In this document: positions 27,493 through 35,355 of the stretch, piece after piece
Position numbering within the stretch: position 1 is the first letter of the stretch
Layout: every line of letters begins with the position of its first letter
Virus record (IMG/VR): IMGVR_UViG_3300005253_000649
Coordinates: 1 to 35,355 of that record
Direction: 5' to 3' (one strand)
Origin: a virus
Length of the DNA stretch: 35,355 bases
Translations under genes and position numbers: made by a program
The notes under the pieces: model-generated
The model's input: the letters and a program-made list of their open reading frames with translations, nothing else
Told to the model about the DNA's origin: nothing
Database searches by the model: none

Positions 27493-28191
27493 ATCGCCAC
27501 CAATAAATTAGCGAGCGACGTATTCTCCCGGGCACGTCGGCAGTTAAACGACGACCAAGTTCCCGGCGGTCGTGTCTTTACCGACGCTATTCTGCTCCCT
27601 CATCTTCAGACAGCTTACGACTGGTTCCGCTTGGAGTTGAACGAAGCGGTGGGGGTGGACTTTCGCAAACGAGTGGATGACCTAACCTACACCGCCAATG
27701 AAGATGTCTTGGACGATCTGGCAGGCTGGCCGACCGACCTTTGGATGGTGGAAGTCATCAAGTACCGCAAGAACACCGCTGAAGGCTACGTGGAGTTGGT
27801 GCGGAAAGATGACTTGCCGAAACTACCGGCAGGAACTACCACCGACCGTTTGAGGTACTGGATGTGGCAGAACCGACAAGTAACCGTGGTGCCCGCAACA
27901 GAGAACGGCTTGCTCCAATTCGACTATCTCTCAATCCTGCCTGATCTGACCGGCCCTTCCTCTCCCTTGCTGATTGATATGAGCGTATCGGTTCTGGCCT
28001 ACCGCACAGCAGCCGATGCGAAGGGAACGCGCGGGCAGAAAGAAGAAGCCGGGTGGCTCATGGCACTAGCGAAGGACTTCTCAGACAAGATTGTGAACAT
28101 TCAGGTGAAGAACCAACAGTTTGTCGCGCGCCGGGGTCAGCCGGAACATGGCGGGCGCGGCGCATACAACCATCCCAGCGGAGTTATCTAA
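27493..28191 (+). CDS. Head-tail connector/adaptor-like protein, apparent ATC start
   Basis: The frame is coding-like from the stop at 27487-27489 onward: the sequence after the ATC at 27493 (ATNKLASDVFSRARRQLNDD) followed by AILLPHLQTAYDWFRLEL resembles the N-terminus of phage head-tail adaptor proteins, which normally begin MATN-like. No ATG, GTG or TTG occurs in frame until TTG 27631, which would delete 46 conserved-looking residues. AAGGAG at 27479-27484 is 8 nt before the ATC. Either the gene uses the rare ATC start, or the base is a variant or sequencing error (ATG to ATC). The connector closes the portal after packaging. Confidence 0.72.
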   Translation: MATNKLASDVFSRARRQLNDDQVPGGRVFTDAILLPHLQTAYDWFRLELNEAVGVDFRKRVDDLTYTANEDVLDDLAGWPTDLWMVEVIKYRKNTAEGYVELVRKDDLPKLPAGTTTDRLRYWMWQNRQVTVVPATENGLLQFDYLSILPDLTGPSSPLLIDMSVSVLAYRTAADAKGTRGQKEEAGWLMALAKDFSDKIVNIQVKNQQFVARRGQPEHGGRGAYNHPSGVI

Positions 28192-28203
28192 AGGAGAAAT
28201 GAA

Positions 28204-28542
28204 ATGGCCGTTGCGATCACAGTAACACAGGAACACGACTTGGGCGACGTTCTCATGGTGCGAGGAACACTGGCTTTTAGCGGCACCTACCCGACCGGCG
28301 GGGAAGCCCTTACCGGCTTTGCGGGCCTTGTGAAATCAACCCTGAAAGCACTGGATATGTTGATTCACGGCAAGGGTGGGTTCGTCTATACCTACGATGA
28401 GGTCGCCAACAAAGTCCAGGTGTTTGTAAACACCGCCGGTGGTGCGAACGCCCCCTTGGGTGAGCACACAGCCGCCGGCTACGTCGGGGGCGTGAGCGGG
28501 GACGTTGTGAGCTTCGTCGCGTTGTTCAAAAAATTCGTCTAA
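28204..28542 (+). CDS. Small beta-rich structural protein (112 aa)
   Basis: ATG 28204 follows AAAGGAGAAATGAA. The product is beta-rich with glycine turns (VLMVRGTLAFSGTYPTGGE, GGANAPLGEHTAAGYVGG), without cysteine or enzymatic motifs. Position between connector and the 992-aa tail protein suggests a head decoration, head-completion or tail component. Its N-terminal AITVTQEHDLGD-type strand is characteristic of small structural proteins in similar phages, as far as I recall. Confidence 0.68.
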   Translation: MAVAITVTQEHDLGDVLMVRGTLAFSGTYPTGGEALTGFAGLVKSTLKALDMLIHGKGGFVYTYDEVANKVQVFVNTAGGANAPLGEHTAAGYVGGVSGDVVSFVALFKKFV

Positions 28543-28557
28543 CGCTGGCCGAATCAG

Positions 28558-31536
28558 ATGAGACGGTTCGCGCAAGCCGCGCTGGTTCTGGTGGTTCTCT
28601 CGCTGGCCTGCGCGGTACGGAAACAGCCTATGACTGTCGGTGGATTTATACCCCTGGAGGTTGAGGAGTTTGCCGGCCTCTACACCAATGTAGTCACCGC
28701 CCTTGATGCCCCTGTCTATCAGGGAAGCGCCAGAGGGAAGATACGCACCAGTGCGCTCGAAGCCAAGAACTTACGCTTCATTCCAGGCGGTTTCTTGGGG
28801 CGCGATGGCCTGACCACCGCCTTTGATTTCGGCGGCACCCGCAAAGCTACCCACATCGCGCAACTCATCACGCAGCAAGACCAGCGGCAGATTCTCGTAG
28901 TTGCCGATGATGGAGGACTATATGGCGAACCGACTAGCGGTCAAGCACTCGTAGCCTTGAAAACCGATTGGGCGCCCGCCACCGCCATCGGGCATTCAGC
29001 CACCCTCTTTGACCGGGAGCACCTCGCGGTCTCCGATGGCAGGGTGGGAAGCGGCAGCCCAGTAGTTTGGGATCGCACTAATCTGGATCGTATGTCTCCC
29101 TCTGGGCCTGGAAAGTCCCACACCCTTGCCGCTGGTGCAGCGGGGTTAGTTACCAACGGGGATCACAAGGTCGTAGTGATCTTCGAGACGCGCCACGGGT
29201 TCCGCCCTGCCCCAAGCGAATCGGTAGAAATCACCGTTGCGGGGAATACCAAGATTGCCGCAAGCAACATACCGCTTGGGCCGAGTTGGGTTGTACGGCG
29301 CATTCTGGCGATGACTACAGCGGCGGGGGCCAGCTTCTTTTTCGTTTCCGATTCATCGGCTGGAATGATTATTGACGACAACACCACCACAACCACGACC
29401 ATTGACGTAGCCGATGCCACGCTTTCGGCTGGGACGCTGGTGGACAAACTCTTTCGGAGGGTTGTTCTTCCTGAAGTGGCGGGGGTGCTTGCTTACGGGG
29501 ATAGGTTGGCAGCTTGGGGAGCAAGAGAAAGAATTGCGCTTGATAATCTTGATTTTGATGGTGGTTTTGATCCCGCCAATCCAGCTGTTCCGGCTGGATG
29601 GACAGGCGGGTCTGGGACACCTCCAAGCAGCGAAGGGCCAAACAATCCCGCGGGTGCATCTGGAACGGGTTGGAGTAACCCGACAAATGTTTTCACTTCC
29701 AATAATGCGTATGCTGTAGCTACGGTTCCAGCGGGAGGAACAACAAACGATCTAGATGTTACCAATTTTGGCTTCAGTGTTCCCGGCACAGCTACCATCG
29801 ACGGCATAACGGTCAAAATCGAAAGACACAAAGACCCGGCCGACCCAGAATCCTCCAGCTTAAAAGACCAAACAGTTCAATTATTGAAAGCTGGTGCTCC
29901 GATAGGAAACAACAAAGCTTCGGGAGTTTGGCCGACATTCGATCAAGTAAGGAGCTACGGGGCTTCCAGCGATTTGTGGGGAACTACTTGGACGCCGGCG
30001 GAAGTGAATGCCACGAACTTTGGTATCAGGCTGGCAGTTAAAGAAGTGCTTGGAATTGTACCTGTTGATGCGCTTGTAGATCACATCACAATTACCGCCA
30101 ACTATACATTAGCAGGTGGGGGCGGTGCGGGTGGCGGAAGCCAAGAGAAAGACGACGTTTATTTCGGTCATGCCTACAAAATTGCAGGAAATGGGGTGGA
30201 TGACATACGCGGCGACATTAAACTAGCGATAGACACCGACACGAGCACCCTGTTTTTCCCTCCAGGAACGAAGCTTAAATTCCGAGTACGGGCAAAAAGA
30301 ACTCCAGGATTGGCGGCAGGCGCACTCCGCATTGCACTTGATAATACAAGTACACCGTTGTTGATTACCGCTGCTCAGCTAACAACCCAATGGGAACCTT
30401 ACGAGAGCAGCGAAATAACCATCGAATCGCCTCCTACGCAGTTGGAAGTACGCGGCGATAGCGATGGAACCAATCCGCTTACAAACGGAGAATCGGTCTT
30501 CGTTGACGATATACAAATCTTCCCCGCTGAGACACCTTTCCAATCTTCTAGGGTTTATATCAGCGACCCAAGCGACCCCGAAGCCTACGACGGCGTAAAA
30601 GGCTTCATTCAAGTCAGTCCCGACGACGGGCAAAAGGTTGTCACCACTTTCAAGTTCCGCGACCTACTCTTCATCGTCAAGGAGCGCAGCTTGTATGTAA
30701 CCCGCAATGATGGGGTGAATCCTCCCTCTCTGTGGCCGGTCAATTTCGTGGACAACATCGGCTGCGACAGCCTGCATGGAGTAGCTGTAGCGGGAGAGCA
30801 GTTCGCTATCATCAGCTACCGCGCTGGAGTTTATGCCATCTTTGGCCTGCGCCCGGTGAAGATCAACCAAGAAATTCAGCAATCCCCGGCGGGTTTTGTG
30901 AGTTGGGACGACCGCGAAGAACCGCAAGCCTACAAGAACCATGTAATGATCGACCCAGAGAAGAAGAATATCTACCTCTCAGTCGTGCGTTCTGGCGGTA
31001 CTTGGCCCAACCGCACCTTTGTCCTCAACTACTGGAAGGGCTGGGGAGAACAAGAACGCAAGTGGTCGCACGACGATTGGAATCTGCCTTCTTTCACCCC
31101 GGCCAACGTAGTGACCGCCTCTGCGTTGATTGAGGAATCCAGCAAGCAGAGCCTCTTCTTTGGGTCGGAAGAATTGAACCTGTTTCGCAACGCGGGAACC
31201 TCGGATGACAGCAATGTGATTGAACACTCCTATCGCGGAGCGTATGCAGGCTTTCAGGGCAGCTATGGGGACAACCTCTTTGGGGCACTCTCGATTCATG
31301 GGCTTACCAGCGGCAGCAATCTCATCATCGAGGCGTTGGAGATTGACGAAACACTCAACACATTTTCTCAGGTGGGAGGAGAAACCCTGACGGCGGCAAA
31401 GTACCTGGAACTGCAAACCAATCTCACCGCGCTCAAACTCAGTTATCGTCTCAGGTCGAACACCTTAGACAGTACCATCCGGGTTGACTCCATGACTATC
31501 TGGGGACGAGCTTGGCAACAAGTGGGGATTATGTAG
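28558..31536 (+). CDS. Large tail nozzle/tube-like protein with inserted beta-sandwich domain (992 aa)
   Basis: This 992-aa protein follows the head-completion genes and has the size and beta-rich composition of podovirus tail tube or nozzle proteins (a role inferred from position and composition). From ATG 28558 the first 24 residues are hydrophobic (MRRFAQAALVLVVLSLAC), like a signal peptide. An alternative start is ATG 28630 (MTVGGFIPLEVEEF), which would remove it. Residues about 350-525 are a beta-sandwich insert (WSNPTNVFTSNNAYAVATV, VDALVDHITITANYTL) ending in a Gly-rich linker GGGGAGGGS, in a more A+T-rich stretch. The remaining N- and C-terminal parts resume a repeated strand-turn pattern (FKFRDLLFIVKERSLYVTRN, YRGAYAGFQGSYGDNLFG). 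Confidence 0.8.
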   Translation: MRRFAQAALVLVVLSLACAVRKQPMTVGGFIPLEVEEFAGLYTNVVTALDAPVYQGSARGKIRTSALEAKNLRFIPGGFLGRDGLTTAFDFGGTRKATHIAQLITQQDQRQILVVADDGGLYGEPTSGQALVALKTDWAPATAIGHSATLFDREHLAVSDGRVGSGSPVVWDRTNLDRMSPSGPGKSHTLAAGAAGLVTNGDHKVVVIFETRHGFRPAPSESVEITVAGNTKIAASNIPLGPSWVVRRILAMTTAAGASFFFVSDSSAGMIIDDNTTTTTTIDVADATLSAGTLVDKLFRRVVLPEVAGVLAYGDRLAAWGARERIALDNLDFDGGFDPANPAVPAGWTGGSGTPPSSEGPNNPAGASGTGWSNPTNVFTSNNAYAVATVPAGGTTNDLDVTNFGFSVPGTATIDGITVKIERHKDPADPESSSLKDQTVQLLKAGAPIGNNKASGVWPTFDQVRSYGASSDLWGTTWTPAEVNATNFGIRLAVKEVLGIVPVDALVDHITITANYTLAGGGGAGGGSQEKDDVYFGHAYKIAGNGVDDIRGDIKLAIDTDTSTLFFPPGTKLKFRVRAKRTPGLAAGALRIALDNTSTPLLITAAQLTTQWEPYESSEITIESPPTQLEVRGDSDGTNPLTNGESVFVDDIQIFPAETPFQSSRVYISDPSDPEAYDGVKGFIQVSPDDGQKVVTTFKFRDLLFIVKERSLYVTRNDGVNPPSLWPVNFVDNIGCDSLHGVAVAGEQFAIISYRAGVYAIFGLRPVKINQEIQQSPAGFVSWDDREEPQAYKNHVMIDPEKKNIYLSVVRSGGTWPNRTFVLNYWKGWGEQERKWSHDDWNLPSFTPANVVTASALIEESSKQSLFFGSEELNLFRNAGTSDDSNVIEHSYRGAYAGFQGSYGDNLFGALSIHGLTSGSNLIIEALEIDETLNTFSQVGGETLTAAKYLELQTNLTALKLSYRLRSNTLDSTIRVDSMTIWGRAWQQVGIM

Positions 31537-31812
31537 ATGCCGGGGAAATTCTATCCGCAGATCGAAGAACTTCAAGGTGCTGGCACCCTAGAGGAATTGA
31601 AGTCGTTCCTCTACGAAGCGTTGAAGGCGATGGCGAATGACATTTCTCAGGTGCCAACGGTTTCAACTGAGGGCAACCCAGAGAATGAGTTGAAAGCGGA
31701 GAAAGCCGGGATGCTAGTGTTCGACCGAACTACGGGCAAAACCTACACCAAGGAATTGGCCGATATCGGTGGCGATCAACGGCGCGGCTGGAAAGAGGTT
31801 CAACTGCTTTGA
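31537..31812 (+). CDS. Small virion-region protein (91 aa)
   Basis: ATG 31537 directly follows the stop of the tail gene. The product has a helical N-terminus (LEELKSFLYEALKAMANDIS) and a beta-rich C-terminus (AGMLVFDRTTGKTYTKEL). It shares the usual position of small tail-completion proteins, but no family match. It ends in a TTGA overlap with the next gene. Confidence 0.62.
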   Translation: MPGKFYPQIEELQGAGTLEELKSFLYEALKAMANDISQVPTVSTEGNPENELKAEKAGMLVFDRTTGKTYTKELADIGGDQRRGWKEVQLL

Positions 31813-32216
31813 GGATTAGGCCGTACAGTTCGGAAGATGAAACCGCTTTGCGGGCGATTCACGCGGGGCAGAATCTTGGCTACGAGTGGCCCGATCTGTC
31901 CACTCCGTTGATGCTGGTGAAGCTGGTTGCGGTAGATGAGCGAGGGAAACCGAGAGCGGTGCTGTTCGCCAGATTAACGGCTGAATTAGTCGCCGTGGTT
32001 GACCCGACCTTGCCAGGAAAGAAGAAAACTGAGTGCTGGCAACTAGGATTGAAAGAAACCGAAAACCAACTTCGGGCGCTTGGCCTGGACGAGCTACAGG
32101 CAATGCTAGAGCCGAGTATGAACGGGCTGGGGAAGGTTCTTGTGAGGAAGTACGGATTCATCGAGGATAAATTTCGCTGTTTCCACAAACACTTTAAGGT
32201 GAATGGCAATGGGTAA
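31809..32216 (+). CDS. GNAT acetyltransferase-like protein (135 aa)
   Basis: TTG 31809 overlaps the previous TGA. The sequence starts RIRPYSSEDETALRAIHAGQ and continues with VKLVAVDERGKPRAVLFARL, then a helical segment and VLVRKYGFIEDKFRCFHK. This is the beta-alpha order of a GNAT N-acetyltransferase, with KYGF-like residues near the end where the family has its last strand. The canonical acetyl-CoA loop (Q/RxxGxG/A) is not obvious, so it may be a diverged, possibly inactive, GNAT fold. In phages, GNAT-like proteins have been found in virion gene clusters, perhaps acetylating host or virion proteins. Confidence 0.62.
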   Translation: MRIRPYSSEDETALRAIHAGQNLGYEWPDLSTPLMLVKLVAVDERGKPRAVLFARLTAELVAVVDPTLPGKKKTECWQLGLKETENQLRALGLDELQAMLEPSMNGLGKVLVRKYGFIEDKFRCFHKHFKVNGNG

Positions 32217-32673
32217 AGGTGCAACCAAACAATTAGGGCAAGAATTGAAGGGAGTGTCGGCAACTGAGAGGGCTTCCAGGGGCCGCTACGGTACGGCACT
32301 AGAAACCGAAGGCCAAAGACTTTTGCGTGGTGAGCAGACACCAGAGGTCGAAGCCACGCGCACATTCTGGGATACGCAGCGCGAACAAGCAGCGAACCGT
32401 TTGGCGGTGACAGGCAACCGAGCGGGTTACGGAGCTACACAACTTGAACTTGGCCGGGAAGAAGGCCGTCAAGTATCTGATGTGACCAGGAGAGGGCGAC
32501 TCCAAGGGGCTAACATTTTGGGCCAACTCTACGGCGGTAGCACCGCCTATTTGGGAGACATCTACGGACAACGCGGCCAGTTGGCAAGGCAACCGAACTT
32601 CTGGCAGCAGGCGACGCTTGCCGGAATAGGAGCAGGCGGCGAAGCCGCTGGTGCGTACTACGGACGCGGATAG
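32203..32673 (+). CDS. Virion-internal/tail hypothetical protein (156 aa)
   Basis: ATG 32203 (or 32209) overlaps the previous gene by 14 nt. The product is helical and Ala/Gly/Gln-rich (QREQAANRLAVTGNRAGYG, ATLAGIGAGGEAAGAYYGRG), with the motif GSTAYLGDIYGQRGQLARQP. It looks like the alanine- and glycine-rich virion proteins near tail genes that are thought to be ejected or to line the tail channel, but its role is unknown. Confidence 0.65.
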   Translation: MAMGKGATKQLGQELKGVSATERASRGRYGTALETEGQRLLRGEQTPEVEATRTFWDTQREQAANRLAVTGNRAGYGATQLELGREEGRQVSDVTRRGRLQGANILGQLYGGSTAYLGDIYGQRGQLARQPNFWQQATLAGIGAGGEAAGAYYGRG

Positions 32674-32676
32674 AAC

Positions 32677-33648
32677 ATGGCGCACGAACTCTTTGAACAG
32701 AATCGCAGGCGGCGGAACTTCTGGACTTCAGAAGGAAACCTGCCTGGGGCCACTGACTACCAGCCAAGCCCGAGCGGGTATCCGTCTCTGGTCCGAGCGC
32801 CAGGGTTGGGCGAACCCGCGGAGTCCCCTGCGCCAGCACCCGCACCGAATTATCCCCCTCCGCCCCAGCCGCCAGAGATGGAACCTGTAAGCCGAGGACG
32901 GAGAATCGGTGCGGCTTTCGCTGCTTTCGCGGCCCGCTTCGGTGGGGAGCCTGGTGCAGGAACACGAGTAGGGGAACAGATCACCGGAGCACCTGCACGC
33001 CAGCAAACGGAAGACTATCAACGCAAGTATGGGGCTTGGAAAACCGGCCTAGACTATGCACTCGCAAACAAGAGGTTGGCCCCTGCCCCCGGAGTGGACA
33101 AGTTGATCGACGAAGGCTACAACGCCGAAGGCAAGAAAGTGCATGTCTATCAGAGGCCGAACGGGAGCACTTATGAGAGGCCATCAGAAAGCATGGTTCG
33201 CCAAGAAAAAGAGCCAGCAGGAAGAAGGGCGGGACTGTGGGAGGAAACCTTCATCAAAGAACAGGGTCGCCCCCCGACGCTGGAAGAAATACAAGCGCAC
33301 GAACAATCCGTGAGAGCGCCAATACCAGCACCGGCAACGAAGGGACAACTGGCTGCTGCTGAGAATAGAAAGAACACAGCCTTGAGGCGGCTTGAGGCTA
33401 GCTATCGGTGGACTCCTGAATCAACCGATGAAGCAGGAAAGAGAATTGGTGGTTTCTTTTGGAACCGAACACTAGGGATACAACTGAGCCGAGATGAGTT
33501 CCGCAAGCTCAAGCAGCAAATTCAGGACGACTACGAGGCGGAACTGGAAGCACTTGAGAGAACGCCAAAGCCTTTTGAATATCCTAGCGCGGCTCCTTCA
33601 GCTTCTCCCACACAGGGCGGCGAAGACCCTTTGGGGATTCTTCCATAA
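32677..33648 (+). CDS. Hypothetical virion protein with Pro/Ala-rich linker (323 aa)
   Basis: ATG 32677 is 4 nt after the previous stop. Residues about 45-72 are a Pro/Ala-rich linker (PAPAPAPNYPPPPQPPEMEP). A helical Ala/Gly-rich segment follows (RRIGAAFAAFAARFGGEPGA). The rest is charged and helical with a basic DNA-like portion (RLEASYRWTPESTDEAGKRI) and an acidic helix (LKQQIQDDYEAELEALERTP). It probably belongs to the ejection or tail-associated protein group. No enzymatic motif was recognised. Confidence 0.68.
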   Translation: MAHELFEQNRRRRNFWTSEGNLPGATDYQPSPSGYPSLVRAPGLGEPAESPAPAPAPNYPPPPQPPEMEPVSRGRRIGAAFAAFAARFGGEPGAGTRVGEQITGAPARQQTEDYQRKYGAWKTGLDYALANKRLAPAPGVDKLIDEGYNAEGKKVHVYQRPNGSTYERPSESMVRQEKEPAGRRAGLWEETFIKEQGRPPTLEEIQAHEQSVRAPIPAPATKGQLAAAENRKNTALRRLEASYRWTPESTDEAGKRIGGFFWNRTLGIQLSRDEFRKLKQQIQDDYEAELEALERTPKPFEYPSAAPSASPTQGGEDPLGILP

Positions 33649-33673
33649 ACTTATGAGGATGATATCCCTCAAC

Positions 33674-34018
33674 TCACTGTATTCGATCTTGGCGAATGGC
33701 TTTGCAGGCGTCCTTTACAGCGCCGCGAACCGAGCGGGTTGCACCGCTGTAGATAACATCTCCGTCCTTGTTGAACACTACAATCTTCTGCGGTTTGCGC
33801 CCTGGCCCAGCACCAGTGTCATCGTGAACAATTATATAGTGAGCCTTTTCTTTCTTAAGCGTGACAGTGATTTCTTTGCAGCGTTTCCGAAACAAATGGA
33901 TGGTTTCAGCTCTCGGACTGTAATTCTCTCGATCTGAGCCCGTGATGAGTACATACACTCGTTTGCCAGTGAGTGGAGAAGGCAACAAAAGAACGATAAG
34001 TAATAGGAAACTCATTAG
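33674..34018 (-). CDS. Secreted protein of unknown function (114 aa), minus-strand cassette
   Basis: ATG 34018 starts MSFLLLIVLLLPSPLTGKRV, a signal-peptide-like hydrophobic N-terminus. The longer in-frame extension to 34294 has no recognisable pattern. The mature part has KEKAHYIIVHDDTGAGPG followed by KIVVFNKDGDVIYSGATRS and a C-terminal helix (AVKDACKAIRQDR). I recognise this layout (a small protein with IVFNKDGD and the TRS-VKDAC ending) mainly from Acidobacteriota genomes, which would place a bacterial-type exported protein in the phage. It is on the strand opposite to all virion genes around it. Confidence 0.7.
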   Translation of the reverse strand, partial: LMSFLLLIVLLLPSPLTGKRVYVLITGSDRENYSPRAETIHLFRKRCKEITVTLKKEKAHYIIVHDDTGAGPGRKPQKIVVFNKDGDVIYSGATRSVRGAVKDACKAIRQDRIQ

Positions 34019-34035
34019 TAACTCAAGATCAACAA

Positions 34036-34275
34036 CTAAAGACGCTGATCCTTTTGGAATTTTTCCCCCAAGAGACGAGCGCCGATAGCAGGCAAGAGCA
34101 AAAGGATAGTGAGGAAAACGTTCGGAAGATTGAATGGACTGAATTGTTCGCGAACAAGGGAAAACCCTTCCCAAAGGCTGGGTGCTGACAGAAATGTGTG
34201 TATAGTTCCTAGTGAAATAAAGCCCATGACGCCCAGAAGCCAAATTCCAGAAAACCAAAAGCAGGCTTTTCTCAT
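34036..34275 (-). CDS. Membrane protein, two transmembrane segments (79 aa), minus-strand cassette
   Basis: From ATG 34275 (a GTG at 34284 is also possible) the product begins with a hydrophobic stretch at about 5-24 (FSGIWLLGVMGFISLGTI), then a polar loop and a second one at about 50-67 (VFLTILLLLPAIGARLL), ending in a basic tail. It is an integral membrane hairpin. Together with the signal-peptide gene downstream it forms a two-gene cassette opposite the virion operon. Superinfection exclusion or envelope modification would be possible but is not shown. Confidence 0.65.
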   Translation of the reverse strand: MRKACFWFSGIWLLGVMGFISLGTIHTFLSAPSLWEGFSLVREQFSPFNLPNVFLTILLLLPAIGARLLGEKFQKDQRL

Positions 34276-34296
34276 TGCACACACAGACTAACAATC

Positions 34297-35355
34297 ATGG
34301 GTCTAACTCCTGGTACTGAAACCGTAATCTCACTCGCCCGGCGTGTCAAGGAGAAGTATCCTCGATATCGGGAGATAGGAGACTTCGACCTTGTTCGCCG
34401 CATTGTAGAGAAATATCCGCAGTACCGTCAGACCCTTAACGAAGCCTCTCAGCGTAGTGTAGAAAGTAAAATCCCACAGGCACAGATCAAAGCGCCAGTG
34501 CCGGGCTTGACGGCGAAATTGCAACGGGCGTATGGAGCCGTGCTGGAGAAAGCCCAACGGGGAACAACGCGAGAAATGGCAGAATTTGCCGCTGGGCCTT
34601 TTCTGGGGCCTATAAGACTTGCAACCGGAATCTCTCGTGTTTTCGATGATCCCCAAAAACGTCCACTTGGGCGCCGTGCGCTTGCTGGAGGGGCGGAGAT
34701 CATCGGCGGGGCAATGCAGACAATCGGGCCTTTTGGCACAGCGATCACTCGCGGAGCATTGCCTGCGTACATACCGCCGTTTGAACTGGCAAGCAGGGCT
34801 GCAGGCGCAATGGCGGAGAAAGCGGAATTGTCTCCTGAAGCGGTAGAGTTCGCCAGAGTAGCGGTTCCGCTTGCTGGGATTGCGGCAGGTGGTGGGCTAC
34901 GCGCTCTCAGACTGCGTGGAACAAGGGCGCGTGAGATAGAAGCTGCCAAACCTAGAGCCGCCCCACGCCTAGCCCCTGCTCCTGGCCGCCGCGCCCTACC
35001 CCCCGTCCGAGGGCCAGAGATAGGCATTGAGCGGGAATTGCCCGCTGGGGGCGTTATGCGGCCTGTTCCGCCCCCTACAACGCCACCAGGCCCAGACCTT
35101 GTGCTTGGAGAGCAGGCAAGGCTCGCACCCGCCCCAGGGCTCAAGAGGGTAGGGAAGGGCCGCGTAAGCGCCAAGCAGCAGATGGCAGCCGCCGAGAAAG
35201 CACGAATTGAGGCGGTTTGGAAGCGCGTGCTGGAAGAAGAAGCTCCCCCACCGCCTGCACCAGTTGCGAAACCACTCCCGAAAGGTGTGACCGAGGAGCT
35301 GGTGCAGGCGGAACTGTCGGCAATGAATCGCCGCGGGCAGGAATTTAGGCAACCC
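34297..35355 (+). CDS. Large virion/ejection protein, 3' end outside the window
   Basis: The frame opens at ATG 34297 and stays open to the window end (353 codons), so the gene is partial. The N-terminus has two related KYP-R/QYR helical segments (VKEKYPRYREIGDF and IVEKYPQYRQ), then Ala/Gly-rich helices with a membrane-like glycine pattern (AGGAEIIGGAMQTIGPFGTA), and a Pro-rich region (PVPPPTTPPGPD). It resembles the N-terminal part of large ejection or internal virion proteins that cross the envelope with the DNA. An opposing ORF on the minus strand (34449-35174) is a shadow of the Pro/Ala/Gly-rich code. Confidence 0.78.
   Translation, partial: MGLTPGTETVISLARRVKEKYPRYREIGDFDLVRRIVEKYPQYRQTLNEASQRSVESKIPQAQIKAPVPGLTAKLQRAYGAVLEKAQRGTTREMAEFAAGPFLGPIRLATGISRVFDDPQKRPLGRRALAGGAEIIGGAMQTIGPFGTAITRGALPAYIPPFELASRAAGAMAEKAELSPEAVEFARVAVPLAGIAAGGGLRALRLRGTRAREIEAAKPRAAPRLAPAPGRRALPPVRGPEIGIERELPAGGVMRPVPPPTTPPGPDLVLGEQARLAPAPGLKRVGKGRVSAKQQMAAAEKARIEAVWKRVLEEEAPPPPAPVAKPLPKGVTEELVQAELSAMNRRGQEFRQP

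Noticed and set aside
34449-35174. A long minus-strand ORF (241 codons) near the window end
   Set aside because: It mirrors the Pro/Ala/Gly-rich plus-strand gene that is open to the window end. It has no start context and no recognisable domain.
1-35355. CRISPR arrays, tRNA genes, integrase, holin/endolysin or toxin-antitoxin pairs
   Set aside because: No regularly spaced repeats, no cloverleaf-like stretches and no clear lysis or integration domains were found, and almost all sequence is accounted for by other genes.

Overview
The window is one dense stretch of a tailed double-stranded DNA phage (or prophage) genome. Almost every base is coding, genes are short and mostly linked by ATGA, GTGA or TTGA stop/start overlaps, and a textbook packaging and head module is present: small and large terminase, portal, scaffold, major capsid protein, connector. 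A large tail tube or nozzle-like protein follows, with no tape-measure, sheath or long tail module, so a podovirus-like virion is most likely (inference). No integrase, repressor, holin, endolysin, DNA polymerase, tRNA or CRISPR array was recognised. The host cannot be proven. Sec signal peptides ending in Ala-Gln, and a minus-strand secreted protein of a kind I associate with Acidobacteriota, weakly suggest a soil acidobacterial host.

Layout. (1) 1-10078, plus strand: an early or nucleic-acid region of about 30 small genes. It holds two tandem HNH endonucleases, an adenine methyltransferase (DPPY), a DUF433-like protein, a RusA-like Holliday junction resolvase, a winged-helix replication-initiator-like protein, a deoxyribosyltransferase-like protein, an ADP-ribosyltransferase-like protein, two small membrane proteins, and many zinc-ribbon microproteins. 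(2) 10117-12448, minus strand: six genes including a DUF3560 protein, behind a near-consensus sigma-70-type promoter at 12472-12500. (3) 12605 onward, plus strand: a promoter candidate, then two short terminase-small-subunit-like ORFs, a full small terminase, microORFs, the large terminase, and an intrinsic terminator at 16437-16467. (4) 16476-19779: a beta-rich protein, a beta-helix tailspike with a Sec signal peptide, and an AT-richer SAM methyltransferase. (5) 19806-28542: head module with portal (internal zinc ribbon), a Com-like zinc finger, a second intrinsic terminator (23351-23388), scaffold, major capsid protein, three strong hairpins, and a connector that seems to start at ATC. (6) 28558-35355: tail protein of 992 aa, a GNAT-like protein, internal virion or ejection candidates, a two-gene minus-strand cassette of secreted and membrane proteins, and a large virion gene that runs off the window end.

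How it works together (inference from gene order): the first region would act in DNA metabolism and host takeover, the minus-strand island is a separately controlled accessory operon, and the 12.6-35 kb region is the late packaging and virion operon. A recurring oddity in the first region is that several families of short direct repeats (14-33 bp) sit exactly at gene starts or gene ends, as expected if small modules have been shuffled by recombination at boundary sequences.
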